Below, piece by piece: positions 8,759 through 17,875 of a stretch of DNA of 64,000 bases. Location: contig CAMFHP010000018.1 of NCBI GenBank assembly GCA_945952225.1, positions 1-64,000 on the forward strand. The letters are read 5' to 3'. The DNA comes from an uncultured Myxococcaceae bacterium. GTDB taxonomy: Bacteria > Myxococcota_A > Polyangia > Polyangiales > Ga0077539. Below the pieces are notes generated by a model. The model did no database searches and was not told where the DNA came from. It worked only from the letters and a program-made list of their open reading frames with translations. The stretch's first letter is position 1, and each line of letters starts with the position of its first letter. The translations under genes and the position numbers were made by a program.

Positions 8759-9556
8759 ATGACCACCCCGTTCACGCAGGCCTCGGCGATCACGTCGCGC
8801 GGCCCGCTCACCTTCGAAGCGACGATTCCCGATGGATGGCAACAGGGGCGCGGCGCGTTTGGCGGGCTCGTGCTCGCGATCCTGCTGCGCGCGATCGAGG
8901 CCGCCGAGCCCGACACCACCCGACGCACGCGCTCGCTCTCGGGCGACATCTGCGCGCCGGTGCTCCCGGGCCTCGTGACCGTCGAGGTCACCGTGCTCCG
9001 CCGCGGACGCAACCTCACGAACCTCGACGCGCGGATGCTTCAACAGGGCGAGGTCGTGGCCCGCGCGAGCGCCGTGGTGAGCGAAGCCCGCGCCGCGCAT
9101 CTCCCGCCGACGCCCGACGCGCCGCCGCCCGCGTCGGACTGGCGCGCGCTCGACGTGCTCCCGCTCGCGCCTCCCATCGCGCCGGTGTTCACGCAGCACT
9201 TCGCGTTTCGCACGACGGGCGCGCTGCCCTTCATGGGCCACGACCGCGCCGAGACCGCGGGCTTCGTGGCCGAGCGCCAGACGCCGCCGACGCTCGACAC
9301 GCCCGCGATCGTAGGGCTCCTCGACGCGTGGTGGCCCGCGGTGCTCACGGTGTCCGACCGGCCGCGTCCGTCGGCGACGGTGGCGTTCACCGCGCAGTTT
9401 CTCGTCGACCCCGCGACGCTCGATGCGGCCGCGCCGCTGCGGTACCGGGCGCGCGCGGTCGCGGCGGCCGACGGGTTCTCGGTGGAGTTTCGTGAGCTCT
9501 GGTCTGGCGACGTGCTCGTCGCGCTCAACCAGCAGACCTTCGCGCTGCTCGCCTAG
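8759..9556 (+). CDS. acyl-CoA thioesterase-like protein (double hotdog)
   Basis: 265 residues resembling the TesB/thioesterase-like superfamily: an N-terminal hotdog with QGRGAFGGLVLAILLRAIE (the GG helix start) and LSGDICAPVLPG, then a second hotdog containing DRPRPSATVAFTAQFLVDP and the final strand LVALNQQTFALL. Members hydrolyse acyl-CoA to free acid and CoA in the cytoplasm; chain-length specificity cannot be read from sequence. CATGAT sits 8 bases before ATG 8759 with TTGATG 18 bases further up, a plausible promoter. It ends 3 bases from the stop of the convergent gene. Confidence 0.8.
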   Translation: MTTPFTQASAITSRGPLTFEATIPDGWQQGRGAFGGLVLAILLRAIEAAEPDTTRRTRSLSGDICAPVLPGLVTVEVTVLRRGRNLTNLDARMLQQGEVVARASAVVSEARAAHLPPTPDAPPPASDWRALDVLPLAPPIAPVFTQHFAFRTTGALPFMGHDRAETAGFVAERQTPPTLDTPAIVGLLDAWWPAVLTVSDRPRPSATVAFTAQFLVDPATLDAAAPLRYRARAVAAADGFSVEFRELWSGDVLVALNQQTFALLA

Positions 9557-9559
9557 CGT

Positions 9560-9949
9560 TCACGGCGCGACGTAGGTCGCCCCCGCGGACGCGCACGAGG
9601 CCTGGACCACCGTCGCGTTGACCGTCGCCGACGTCGGGTAGAACCAGGTGATCACGTCGATGCCGTTGACGCTCTTGCGGCATCCGCCGACGCGTCCTGC
9701 GGTGGCGCACTTCACGCCCTGCTGCCAGTTGTTGGCTGCGGCGCCGAGCTGACCGCTGCGGCACGTGGAGTTCAGCGTCGCCTGGTTGTTCACCGTGAGC
9801 GTCGGGCTCTCGGAGCACACGTTGACCGTGGTGCCCGCGACGGTCTGCGTGCCCGTGCACGAGCCCGAGACCTCCTCCGCGAGGTCGCTGCATCCCACCA
9901 GCGCGCCGAGCGCGCACACCGCGAAGAACGAAAGAGCGTGTCGCATCAT
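9560..9949 (-). CDS. small exported lipoprotein, unknown
   Basis: 129 residues from ATG 9949 (a second ATG follows directly). The signal MRHALSFFAVCALGALVGC ends in a lipobox LVGC, so it is probably lipidated. The mature part has several Cys (NSTCRSGQ, VKCATAG, GGCRKS, ASCASAG), which suggests disulfides. No known domain recognised. The frame is open much further upstream, but TATGGT 7 bases before ATG 9949 argues for this start. Confidence 0.75.
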   Translation of the reverse strand: MMRHALSFFAVCALGALVGCSDLAEEVSGSCTGTQTVAGTTVNVCSESPTLTVNNQATLNSTCRSGQLGAAANNWQQGVKCATAGRVGGCRKSVNGIDVITWFYPTSATVNATVVQASCASAGATYVAP

Positions 9950-9956
9950 GGTGACG

Positions 9957-9962
9957 ACCATA
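9957..9962 (-). promoter_or_regulatory. candidate -10 element of a leaderless promoter (small lipoprotein)
   Basis: TATGGT on the minus strand, then CGTCACC and ATG 9949, a gap of 7 bases. The same hexamer occurs on the other strand for the divergent gene at 10066. Confidence 0.45.
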
Positions 9963-10048
9963 CCGCGAGTCGCGCGCCGCCACGCTGTCGACGGTTCGCA
10001 CGATCGCTGCGCACCGGCGCGGCGCTCGCACACGCGGTGCGATGCGGG

Positions 10049-10054
10049 TATGGT
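10049..10054 (+). promoter_or_regulatory. candidate -10 element (membrane protein at 10066)
   Basis: TATGGT followed by CGCGCGCTGCG and ATG 10066, a gap of 11 bases without Shine-Dalgarno. Confidence 0.4.
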
Positions 10055-10065
10055 CGCGCGCTGCG

Positions 10066-10830
10066 ATGGACGACGAATCCGCTCCCCCTCCTCCGCCCGC
10101 CTCTGATCCTCCCGCCGACGGGGCCGCGCCGCCCCCCGACGGGCCTCCGCCGCCTCGCAACCTGAGCCTCCTGCGCGCCACCTGGCTGTGGACCGCCGCG
10201 GCCGTCGCGTGGACCTCACTCACGACCCTCGTGGTGCTGAACTCCGAGCTCGCGCTGCGGTGGCTCCTCTTCTCGGGCCACGCGCGCTACGTGGTCTTCG
10301 GCGCGGTGGGCTCGATGCTCCTCTGGTCGGTGGTGCGACGCTACGCGACGGAGCGCATCGCGCGGCTCTACCTCGCAGTGATCGCGACGCTGTTCGGGGT
10401 CTTCGGCGCGCTGCTGGTGTTCGCGCTGAAGCTCGTTCCGCTGCTCACGATCGTGGCGCTCGCGCTGTTCTCACTGGGCGCGATGACGGTGGTCGGGCTG
10501 CTCTCGCCGTTCAACCTCCGAAGGCCGCGGCAGGCGCTCGAAATCGTGCGCCAGATCGCGGAGCTCACGCTCGCAGGGGTCACGCTCGGACCCGAGCTCG
10601 GATGGGTCGAGACCGCCGCGGTGATCCTCGGCCTCGCGGCGGCGCTGGTGATCGTCGGCGACGACACGCAGACCCTCGCGAACGAGTCGCACAAGGTCGA
10701 CGAGGCCGACGTGCAGCGCGTCGCCACCACGCACGCGGTCGACCAGTACCTCTCGTTCTTCCGCCTGACGCTGATCTTCATGCAGCTCCTCCGCGGTCGC
10801 GGGAAGAAGAAGCCTCGCCCGCGTGACTGA
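10066..10830 (+). CDS. multi-pass membrane protein with Pro-rich N-terminus, unknown
   Basis: 254 residues. The first 33 are almost only Pro, Asp, Ala and Gly, followed by a hydrophobic half with about four membrane segments (LWTAAAVAWTSLTTLVVL, YVVFGAVGSMLLW, LYLAVIATLFGVFGALLVF, LLTIVALALFSLGAMTVVGL), then a further hydrophobic stretch near residue 185 and a charged tail ending KKKPRPRD. No family recognised. The Pro-rich cytoplasmic tail is a common feature of myxobacterial membrane proteins and may be a docking segment. Confidence 0.75.
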   Translation: MDDESAPPPPPASDPPADGAAPPPDGPPPPRNLSLLRATWLWTAAAVAWTSLTTLVVLNSELALRWLLFSGHARYVVFGAVGSMLLWSVVRRYATERIARLYLAVIATLFGVFGALLVFALKLVPLLTIVALALFSLGAMTVVGLLSPFNLRRPRQALEIVRQIAELTLAGVTLGPELGWVETAAVILGLAAALVIVGDDTQTLANESHKVDEADVQRVATTHAVDQYLSFFRLTLIFMQLLRGRGKKKPRPRD

Positions 10831-10931
10831 AACGTGTGCCCCAACGCCTTGACGGCGACGATGCGGCCGCCTACCCATCGGCGCCCTCACACCACCACCT
10901 CTCTCTCATCTCCCACCGTTGGAGCCTGAAG

Positions 10932-11981
10932 ATGTCGCTCGCCCGCCGCGCGATCGTCGCGATCGCCGCGATGTGTTCCGTTCCCGCAGTCGCCTTCGCG
11001 CAGCCTGCCCCCGCCGCTGCGCCCTCTCCCGAGCGTGCGCGCCTCACCGCGCTGGTGGCCCGTCGCCCCACGGCCGCGCAGCTCTGCCAGCTCGGGGAGC
11101 TCGATCGCACGGAGAACGACCTCGCCGCTGCGGTCACGCACCTCGACGCAGGCGTGACGCTCCACACGCGAGCACGCCGACGCGCGTACGCCGCCGAGGC
11201 CCGCTGCCGCCGGAACCTCGCGATGGTCTACGAGGCCCGCAACGACCTCCGTCACGCCCGCGCGCAGGCCGATGCGGCCACGGCGATCTCGCAGGGCTCG
11301 GACCGCGCGAACACCCGCACCTACGCGCTCACCCTCGCGGCGCGCGAGCGATCGGGCGACCGCTGCGCCGAAGGCCTCGACGCCGACGGACTTCGCAGCG
11401 CCGAGCGCGACGCCCTCGGATACCTCGCGGCCCACGACTCCGTCGCCGTGCGCGCGTGCCTCACCGCCGTGCGCAGCCGACAGGGCGCCACGGGCGGGCT
11501 CTGCGTGTCGCGCACGACCAACACGCCGGCCTTCGCACCCAACGGCGCGGGATGGACGGCGATCAACGCCACCTCCGCGTGGCGCATGGCGGCGGACGCC
11601 CACGTCGTGATCGCGAGCAACGCGCGCGGACTCCGCTACGTGGACTGCTCGCTCGACGAGGGCAACGACGAGCCCACGCCCGAAGCCACCTGGCTCACCG
11701 TGGGGAGCACGCCGGTGCTCGTGGTCAGCGCCGACGACACGTACCGCGACGACGAGGGCGGCGGCCCCACCGGCGCGACGCGCTGGCTGCGCTTCTTCGA
11801 CGCCTCGTTGAACCTCATCGGCATCTGGGCGTCGAGCGCCAGCGACCCGATGCGCCAGCCCCTCGTGACCGTGCCCTTCGAAGACACCGACGGTCAGGAG
11901 CCGCGCGTCGACGGCGATGCGATCCGCATCGGCGGGCATCGGCTCGTGCTGCGCGAAGGCCTCCTCGTCAACGGCGATTGA
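10932..11981 (+). CDS. exported protein with TPR-like N-terminal half, unknown
   Basis: 349 residues from ATG 10932, which is preceded by GGAG with 7 bases spacing. Signal peptide ends near AVAFAQP. Residues 40-140 read like two or three degenerate tetratricopeptide repeats (TAAQLCQLGELDRTENDLAAAVTHLDAG; RRNLAMVYEARNDLRHARAQ). The C-terminal half is richer in Trp and Asp and looks like beta structure, with paired Cys. Function not recognised. It precedes the alpha-2-macroglobulin gene by 100 bases on the same strand and could be cotranscribed. Confidence 0.75.
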   Translation: MSLARRAIVAIAAMCSVPAVAFAQPAPAAAPSPERARLTALVARRPTAAQLCQLGELDRTENDLAAAVTHLDAGVTLHTRARRRAYAAEARCRRNLAMVYEARNDLRHARAQADAATAISQGSDRANTRTYALTLAARERSGDRCAEGLDADGLRSAERDALGYLAAHDSVAVRACLTAVRSRQGATGGLCVSRTTNTPAFAPNGAGWTAINATSAWRMAADAHVVIASNARGLRYVDCSLDEGNDEPTPEATWLTVGSTPVLVVSADDTYRDDEGGGPTGATRWLRFFDASLNLIGIWASSASDPMRQPLVTVPFEDTDGQEPRVDGDAIRIGGHRLVLREGLLVNGD

Positions 11982-12081
11982 TCCGCGCCTGCCGTGGCCT
12001 GCGGGCCACGCACGATCCGCGTGAAGGGGCTTCGCTCTCGGGCCTTTCGCGTGGTCTCGCCCTTGCTCGGTCGCGCCTTCG

Positions 12082-15000
12082 ATGACGACCGAACCCACGC
12101 CTCCGAGCTCGCAGCCCGAGTCCCCGTACCGCCTTCGTCCTGCCGACGCGGCGCCCGTCTCCCTCGTGCGCACACGGCCGCGCGGCGCCCTCGTGGCGGC
12201 GCTGCTGCTCGCGGGAGTGGCCGTGGTCGTTCCGACACTGCGCCGTCGGCGCGCGCCCACGCTCGAAGATGCCCCCGGCGCGCTGCTCCGCAGCCCGTCG
12301 ACCTTTCCCGCCCCTGCGCCCGACCTCGGTCCCGCCACGCCGCTCGCGCCGCTCCTCGCCGCCGACGAACCCGAGTCGTTCACGGTGATCGAACCCGCCG
12401 AGGGCTCCCACCGCGTGCAGCGCGGCACCTCGCTGTGGATCCGTTTCAACCGCCCGATGGTGCGCGCCGAAGAGGTCGACCGTCCCCTCGCGTCGCACCC
12501 GCTGCGCTTCACGCCCGCCGTCGCCGGCGTCGCTCGATGGAGCTCGCGCAACACGCTTCGCTTCGACCCCGCCCCCGCATCGTGGGCGCGCGGCGCCGAG
12601 GTGTCGTTCACCGTCGATCCCACGCTTCGCTCGATGGGGGGCGAAGAGATCGGCGAGCTCACGCCGCGCACGCTCGTGTTCGACGGAGGCACGCACGTGT
12701 CGCTCTCCGAGGGTGCTCGTCGCGTGCTGCCCGGCGAGCCCCTGCGCGTACGGGTGAGCGGCCCCGTCGACCTCGCAGCGCTGCGCTCGCAGGTGCTCGT
12801 GTACGAGGCGGGCGGTGCGCAGCGCCCCGTTCCCTTCACGCTGGCGAGCACGCGTCCCGACGCCGACGGACGCGCCGAGCTTCTCGTTCAGCCCAACCGC
12901 ACGCTCGAACCGGGCACGCGCATCGCCATCGCGTTTGCGCCTGGCGTCGCGCCGCAATGGGAGGGCTCGGACACGCCGGGCACCACGACCTTCGAACTCG
13001 CGCCGCGTCCGCGCATCGAGGGCGTGGCCTGTCCCGACGAGACCGAAGAGGCGGGATCGTGTGAGTTTCAGGGCCCGCCGGGTCGCGTGGTCGACATCGA
13101 CGAGACGCTGCGACTCTGGGCGACGAACCCGCTCGCGACGCCCCTTGCTGGCGACGCCGTGCGCGTCACGCCCACCCCGCCCGATCTCCGCGTCAGCGCC
13201 GACGAGCACACGCTCTCCGTCGAGGCCGAGTGGGAGCCCGGTCAGGTCTACGAGGTGCGCCTCGGCGCGCTCCGCGACCGCGAAGGTCACGCCCTCGGAA
13301 CGCCCGGTCCCCTCGCGATTCGCAGCCGCGGACGCGCTCCCGAGGTGCGCGTTGCGAGCGGCGCGCTGACCTTTGAACGCGACGCGCGCGCCGAGCTCCC
13401 CTTCGCGGCGGTGCACATCGACCGCGGCGATGCGTGGCACGCGGAGATTCCGACGAGCCTCGAACTGCGCGCGGCCCTCGACCCCAACGCGTACGCCGAC
13501 CGCGGACCGCGGAGTGCGATGCAGTGGCGCAACGACGACCTCGCGGCGCTCCTCCCTGCGGGGCGGGCGCATCGCTGGGCGCGAGGCGCATACGCATGGC
13601 GCGATGGGCGCGCGCGCGGGGGCCTTGCGCTCGTGCGATTCGACGCGAACCGCGATGACGAAGCGCCGGGAGCCGCCGCGGCCCTCGTGCAGCAGACCGA
13701 CCTGGGCATCCACGCGACGGCGCTCTCTGGCGGCGTGCTCGTGTGGGTGACCTCGCTCCACGATGCGACCCCTGTCGAGGGCGCGGCGCTCACGCTCGCC
13801 GACCACGACGCGCACGAGGTCGCGCGGGCCAGCACCGATGCCGCGGGCGTCGCGTGGATCGCGCTCGCCGATGGCGCGCTCGGCACGCGCCACGTGATCC
13901 GCGCCGTGAAGGGAGACGACCGCGCGTTGATGGTGCTCGACCCCTCGCGCGCGGCGACGGCGGCGACGCTGGGCGTTCCTACCAACGCCGCGGAGCGCCC
14001 GGAGGATGCGCCCGTGGCGAGCGTGTGGACCGACCGCGGCGCGTACCGTCCCGGCGAGTCGATGCACGTGAAGGCCGTCGTGCGGCGCGTTCACGCCGAC
14101 ACCGCCGAGGCCGTACGACGCGGCACCGTGCGCGTCGCACTCGTGGGCCCCGATGGCGAGGTCGGATCGAAGCGCGTGCGCCTCTCGAACTTCGGCTCCG
14201 TCGACGCCGACTTCGCGCTGCCCGTGACCGCGTCGCTCGGCGAATACAGCCTCGCCGTGTGGAGCGACCCGATCCGCACGCGCCGTCACGGCATGCCCGC
14301 GGGCCCCGTGCAGATCGGCACGGCGACGGTGCGTGTCGGCGAGTTCCGGCAGCCGACGGTGCGCGTCGACCTGGAGGTTCCTTCGACGCCGGTGGTCTAC
14401 GGCGAGCGCTTCTCCGCGGGCGCCCACGCGCGCTACCTCTTCGGCGCGCCCATGACCGCGGCCCACGCGCGCTGGTCGGTGCAACGGGATGGCGCCGCGC
14501 CGCATCCCGCACGATGGACGCAGTACACCTTCTCGGCGGTCGACACCGCACCGCGCCAGGGCATCGACACGTCGGGCCAGATCGACCTCGACGCGCAGGG
14601 CGCTGCCATCGTGACGACGACGGTCACGCCGAGCACCACGCAGCGTGAGCTCGCCTCGGTGGAGTTCGTCGTGCGCGACGCATCGGGCGACGAGACGAGC
14701 GCGTGGCGCACGATCACCGTGTACCCGGCCGACGTCGAAGTCGGCGTGCGCGACGGCAACGCGTGGACCGACACGGGCGCTCCCCTCGACGTGGAGTCCG
14801 TCGTGATCGGCCATGACGACGCGCCGGTGGCGAACGTCAGCGTGGTGTCGACGATCCGCCGCGAGGGTTGGCACACGTGGTGGGAGTGGCAGGGCCACGA
14901 CGAAGAGGGCGACTGGCAGGCCCGTCGCGATCGCCGCAGTGAGGTGGTGCACCGCTGCGCGACCGTGTCGACGACGGAGCCCTCGCACTGCACCTGGATG

Positions 15001-17865
15001 CCCGACCGCCCCGGCACCTACGTGCTCGAATCCACGGTGACCGACGCGCGTGGCCGTCGGAGCGTGGCCTCGCGGCGCGTGTACGTCGCGGCGCCCGGCG
15101 AGCACCCCGACCGCGACGCGCCGGGCGCGCCCATCGCGGTGACCTCGGCGCAGGCGAGCTGGTTCGTGGGCGATCGCGCGCGTGTGGCCTTCGAGTGTCC
15201 GTGGCCCGAAGCCGACGCGCTCATCACGGTGCATCGCGAGACGGTGCTCCACGCCGAGCGCCGTCGCGTGCGGGCGGGCGGCGTGACCGTCGAGGTCCCC
15301 ATCACGCGCGAGATGGTGCCCAACGCCTTCGTGACCGTGACGCTCGTGCGACCGCGGACGGGCGCGGTGCGCGGCGCGGGCGAGTTCGATCTCCAGTCCC
15401 CCGATCTCCGCTGGGGCGCGACGGAGCTGACCGCGCGGCCGCAGCGTGCGCCGCTCGCCGTGGCGATCCAGCTCGGTGCGACCTCGGTGCGGCCCGACAC
15501 CGACGTGCCCATCGACGTGACCGTGCGCGACGAGCGCGGCGAGCCTGTCTCGTCGGAGGTCGCGCTCTACGCCGTCGACGAGGGATCGCTGCGCCTCACG
15601 AACTACACCACGCCCGATCCCACGCGCTCGCTGCTCCCGCGACGCGCAGCGCAGTTCGCGCTCGAAGACCTCCGCCGCCAGCTCGTGTCGCGCATCGACC
15701 TCCCCGCGCTGCCCGGCGCGAGCGGCGACGGCGACGTGTCGTCGGAGCGCGAGCTTCGTGACGAGCGTGACCTCTTCGACCCGACGCCCCTCTGGCTCCC
15801 GCGACTCACGACCGATGCGCGCGGCCACGCCCACGCGACGCTCCACGTGCCCTCGCGCAACACGCAGTACCGGGTGATCGCGGTGGCCATCGACCAGGGC
15901 CTCCGCGCGGGTGGTGCGACGGCGAACGTGACCGCGAGCCGTCCCGTCGTGATGCGCCCGATGCTGCCCCGCACGCTCACCGACGGCGACCACGCCGAGG
16001 CTGCGGTGTTCCTCCACAACGCGAGCGAAGCGGCCGTGGAGGCGACGCTCGTGACGAAGGTGCAGGGCGTCGCGCGCGCCTCGCGGGTCGTGCGTCTCGA
16101 TGCGGGTCAGGAGCTTCGCGTCACCGAGCCCATCGACGCCGCGGGGTCGTCTGTCGACGTGGCCTTCGAGGTCACCGCGGGCGGCGCCTCGGAGCGCCTC
16201 GACGCGCACATCCCCGTCGCGGCCCGCGCGCGCCAGGTCCGCACGGGGTCGGTGGGCGCGGTGCAGGGAGAGCGCGCGCTCACGATCGACCTGCCCGACG
16301 AGATCGATCCCTCGCAGGGGAGCGTCACGGTCACCGTCGCGACGCATCCCTTCGCGGGCGTCGACGGCGCGATGGAAGACCTCCTCGACGCGCCGTGGGG
16401 TGGCACCGAGGCGACGGCCGCGACGCTCCTCGGGTGGGCCTCGCTCGCGTCGCTCGATGTTGGACTGCGCCCCGCGCGATGGTCGCACGCCGAGGTGCGC
16501 GCGCGTGGGGAGCGGGCCGCCGCGGCGCTTCTCGAGAACCAGTCGGCGAGCGGCGGATTCGGCGCGTGGAGCGCCTCCGACGAGCCGTCTCCGTACGTCT
16601 CGACCTGGGCGCTTCGCGCGCTCGTGGCGGCGCGGCGCGCGGGCTTCGACGTGCCCCGCGAGGCCATCGAGCGCGCGGCGAGCTACGTGACCACCGCGGT
16701 GCAGTACCGCGTGTTCTCTGCTGACGGATCGAGCGGCCACGACGAGCTCGCGTTCGCGCTCCGCACGCTCTCCGACGCGGGCCGCGGCGCGGCGGCACCG
16801 GCCTCGGCGCTCTACGACGCCCGCGATGCGCTCACGCCCTTCGGCCTCGCACAGCTCGCGATGGCGCTCCCCGCAGGAGACACGCGCCGCGACACGCTCC
16901 TCGCCACGGCGCTGCGCCGCGCGGGCGCATGGACGCCCGACGCCTACCGCGACCGCACGGGCCTCCGCTGGTACGCGAGCACCGCACGCACCGCCGGCGC
17001 GATGCTCGAAGCCGTGGCCACGCTCTCCGACGACCTTCACGGGGCGCGCACGCTCGCCGCGACGCTCCTCGACCTGCGCCTCGGTCACGACGGCGCTTCG
17101 TGGGGCTCCACGCACGAGACGGCCAGCGCGCTCGCGGGCCTCGCCGCGTGGGCCCGTCGCTTTCAGGAAGGTCGCACCCTCGACGCCGCGCTCACCCTCG
17201 ACGGCGCGCCGCTGACGCCCGCCGCCCACACGCGCCAGGGCGCCCGCTACGTGCTCCCCGTGAGCGCCCTCGGACCGCGCGCGCACCGCCTCATCGTGCG
17301 CAGCGCGTCGCCCGCGTTCTTCGCCCTCGACGGCCGCTGGGCCGTGCCCCTCGGTGATGCCGACACCGTCGCCCGCGGACGCGCCGTGGCCATGCACCGC
17401 GTGTACGAAACCGCTGCGGGAACGGCCCTCGCGAGCGGCGCCCACGTGCACCTCGGCGACCTCGTGCGCGTGCGCCTCTTCGTGTACTCCGAGTCGGCGA
17501 CGGCGCCCTTCTCCGTGCTGCGCGATCCCATGGGCGGCGGCTTCGAAGCTGTCGACCGCGGCTTCGCGACGACGCCACAGGCCTCGCTCAACGCGCTGCT
17601 CGGCGGAGAGTCCGACGATGGGGCCGTCGACCCGCGCGGCTTCTACGCGGCGCGCTCGCTGGGCGAGATCACGCACCGCGCGTTCGACCGCGGCGTGACG
17701 CGCTTCGTGTTCGACGCCGGCGCCACGGGACTGCGCGAGTTCACCTACGCGGTGCGCGCCACGACGGTGGGCACCTTCACGCTGCCGCCCGCGCAGTTCG
17801 ACGCGCTCTACGATCCGTCGCAGCGCGCGCGCAGCACGGCCACCACGCTCGTCGTCGACCCCTGA
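12082..17865 (+). CDS. alpha-2-macroglobulin family protein without thioester
   Basis: 1927 residues, the largest gene here. One N-terminal membrane helix (ALVAALLLAGVAVVVPTL, about 36-52) anchors it, with the rest outside. The order is that of bacterial alpha-2-macroglobulins: macroglobulin-like beta domains, the YRPGESMHVKAVVR strand near 654, a bait-region portion, and an alpha/alpha-toroid. The position that normally holds the thioester CxEQ reads G1441-T-E-A1444 (context APWGGTEATAATLL), so the Cys and Gln are both lost and covalent trapping of proteases is not possible. Thioester-free homologues (Escherichia coli YfaS type) are known. It is followed after 10 bases by pbpC, the classical neighbour of this family, consistent with cell-envelope defence or repair. 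Confidence 0.9.
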   Translation: MTTEPTPPSSQPESPYRLRPADAAPVSLVRTRPRGALVAALLLAGVAVVVPTLRRRRAPTLEDAPGALLRSPSTFPAPAPDLGPATPLAPLLAADEPESFTVIEPAEGSHRVQRGTSLWIRFNRPMVRAEEVDRPLASHPLRFTPAVAGVARWSSRNTLRFDPAPASWARGAEVSFTVDPTLRSMGGEEIGELTPRTLVFDGGTHVSLSEGARRVLPGEPLRVRVSGPVDLAALRSQVLVYEAGGAQRPVPFTLASTRPDADGRAELLVQPNRTLEPGTRIAIAFAPGVAPQWEGSDTPGTTTFELAPRPRIEGVACPDETEEAGSCEFQGPPGRVVDIDETLRLWATNPLATPLAGDAVRVTPTPPDLRVSADEHTLSVEAEWEPGQVYEVRLGALRDREGHALGTPGPLAIRSRGRAPEVRVASGALTFERDARAELPFAAVHIDRGDAWHAEIPTSLELRAALDPNAYADRGPRSAMQWRNDDLAALLPAGRAHRWARGAYAWRDGRARGGLALVRFDANRDDEAPGAAAALVQQTDLGIHATALSGGVLVWVTSLHDATPVEGAALTLADHDAHEVARASTDAAGVAWIALADGALGTRHVIRAVKGDDRALMVLDPSRAATAATLGVPTNAAERPEDAPVASVWTDRGAYRPGESMHVKAVVRRVHADTAEAVRRGTVRVALVGPDGEVGSKRVRLSNFGSVDADFALPVTASLGEYSLAVWSDPIRTRRHGMPAGPVQIGTATVRVGEFRQPTVRVDLEVPSTPVVYGERFSAGAHARYLFGAPMTAAHARWSVQRDGAAPHPARWTQYTFSAVDTAPRQGIDTSGQIDLDAQGAAIVTTTVTPSTTQRELASVEFVVRDASGDETSAWRTITVYPADVEVGVRDGNAWTDTGAPLDVESVVIGHDDAPVANVSVVSTIRREGWHTWWEWQGHDEEGDWQARRDRRSEVVHRCATVSTTEPSHCTWMPDRPGTYVLESTVTDARGRRSVASRRVYVAAPGEHPDRDAPGAPIAVTSAQASWFVGDRARVAFECPWPEADALITVHRETVLHAERRRVRAGGVTVEVPITREMVPNAFVTVTLVRPRTGAVRGAGEFDLQSPDLRWGATELTARPQRAPLAVAIQLGATSVRPDTDVPIDVTVRDERGEPVSSEVALYAVDEGSLRLTNYTTPDPTRSLLPRRAAQFALEDLRRQLVSRIDLPALPGASGDGDVSSERELRDERDLFDPTPLWLPRLTTDARGHAHATLHVPSRNTQYRVIAVAIDQGLRAGGATANVTASRPVVMRPMLPRTLTDGDHAEAAVFLHNASEAAVEATLVTKVQGVARASRVVRLDAGQELRVTEPIDAAGSSVDVAFEVTAGGASERLDAHIPVAARARQVRTGSVGAVQGERALTIDLPDEIDPSQGSVTVTVATHPFAGVDGAMEDLLDAPWGGTEATAATLLGWASLASLDVGLRPARWSHAEVRARGERAAAALLENQSASGGFGAWSASDEPSPYVSTWALRALVAARRAGFDVPREAIERAASYVTTAVQYRVFSADGSSGHDELAFALRTLSDAGRGAAAPASALYDARDALTPFGLAQLAMALPAGDTRRDTLLATALRRAGAWTPDAYRDRTGLRWYASTARTAGAMLEAVATLSDDLHGARTLAATLLDLRLGHDGASWGSTHETASALAGLAAWARRFQEGRTLDAALTLDGAPLTPAAHTRQGARYVLPVSALGPRAHRLIVRSASPAFFALDGRWAVPLGDADTVARGRAVAMHRVYETAAGTALASGAHVHLGDLVRVRLFVYSESATAPFSVLRDPMGGGFEAVDRGFATTPQASLNALLGGESDDGAVDPRGFYAARSLGEITHRAFDRGVTRFVFDAGATGLREFTYAVRATTVGTFTLPPAQFDALYDPSQRARSTATTLVVDP

Positions 17866-17875
17866 GCACCGCGCC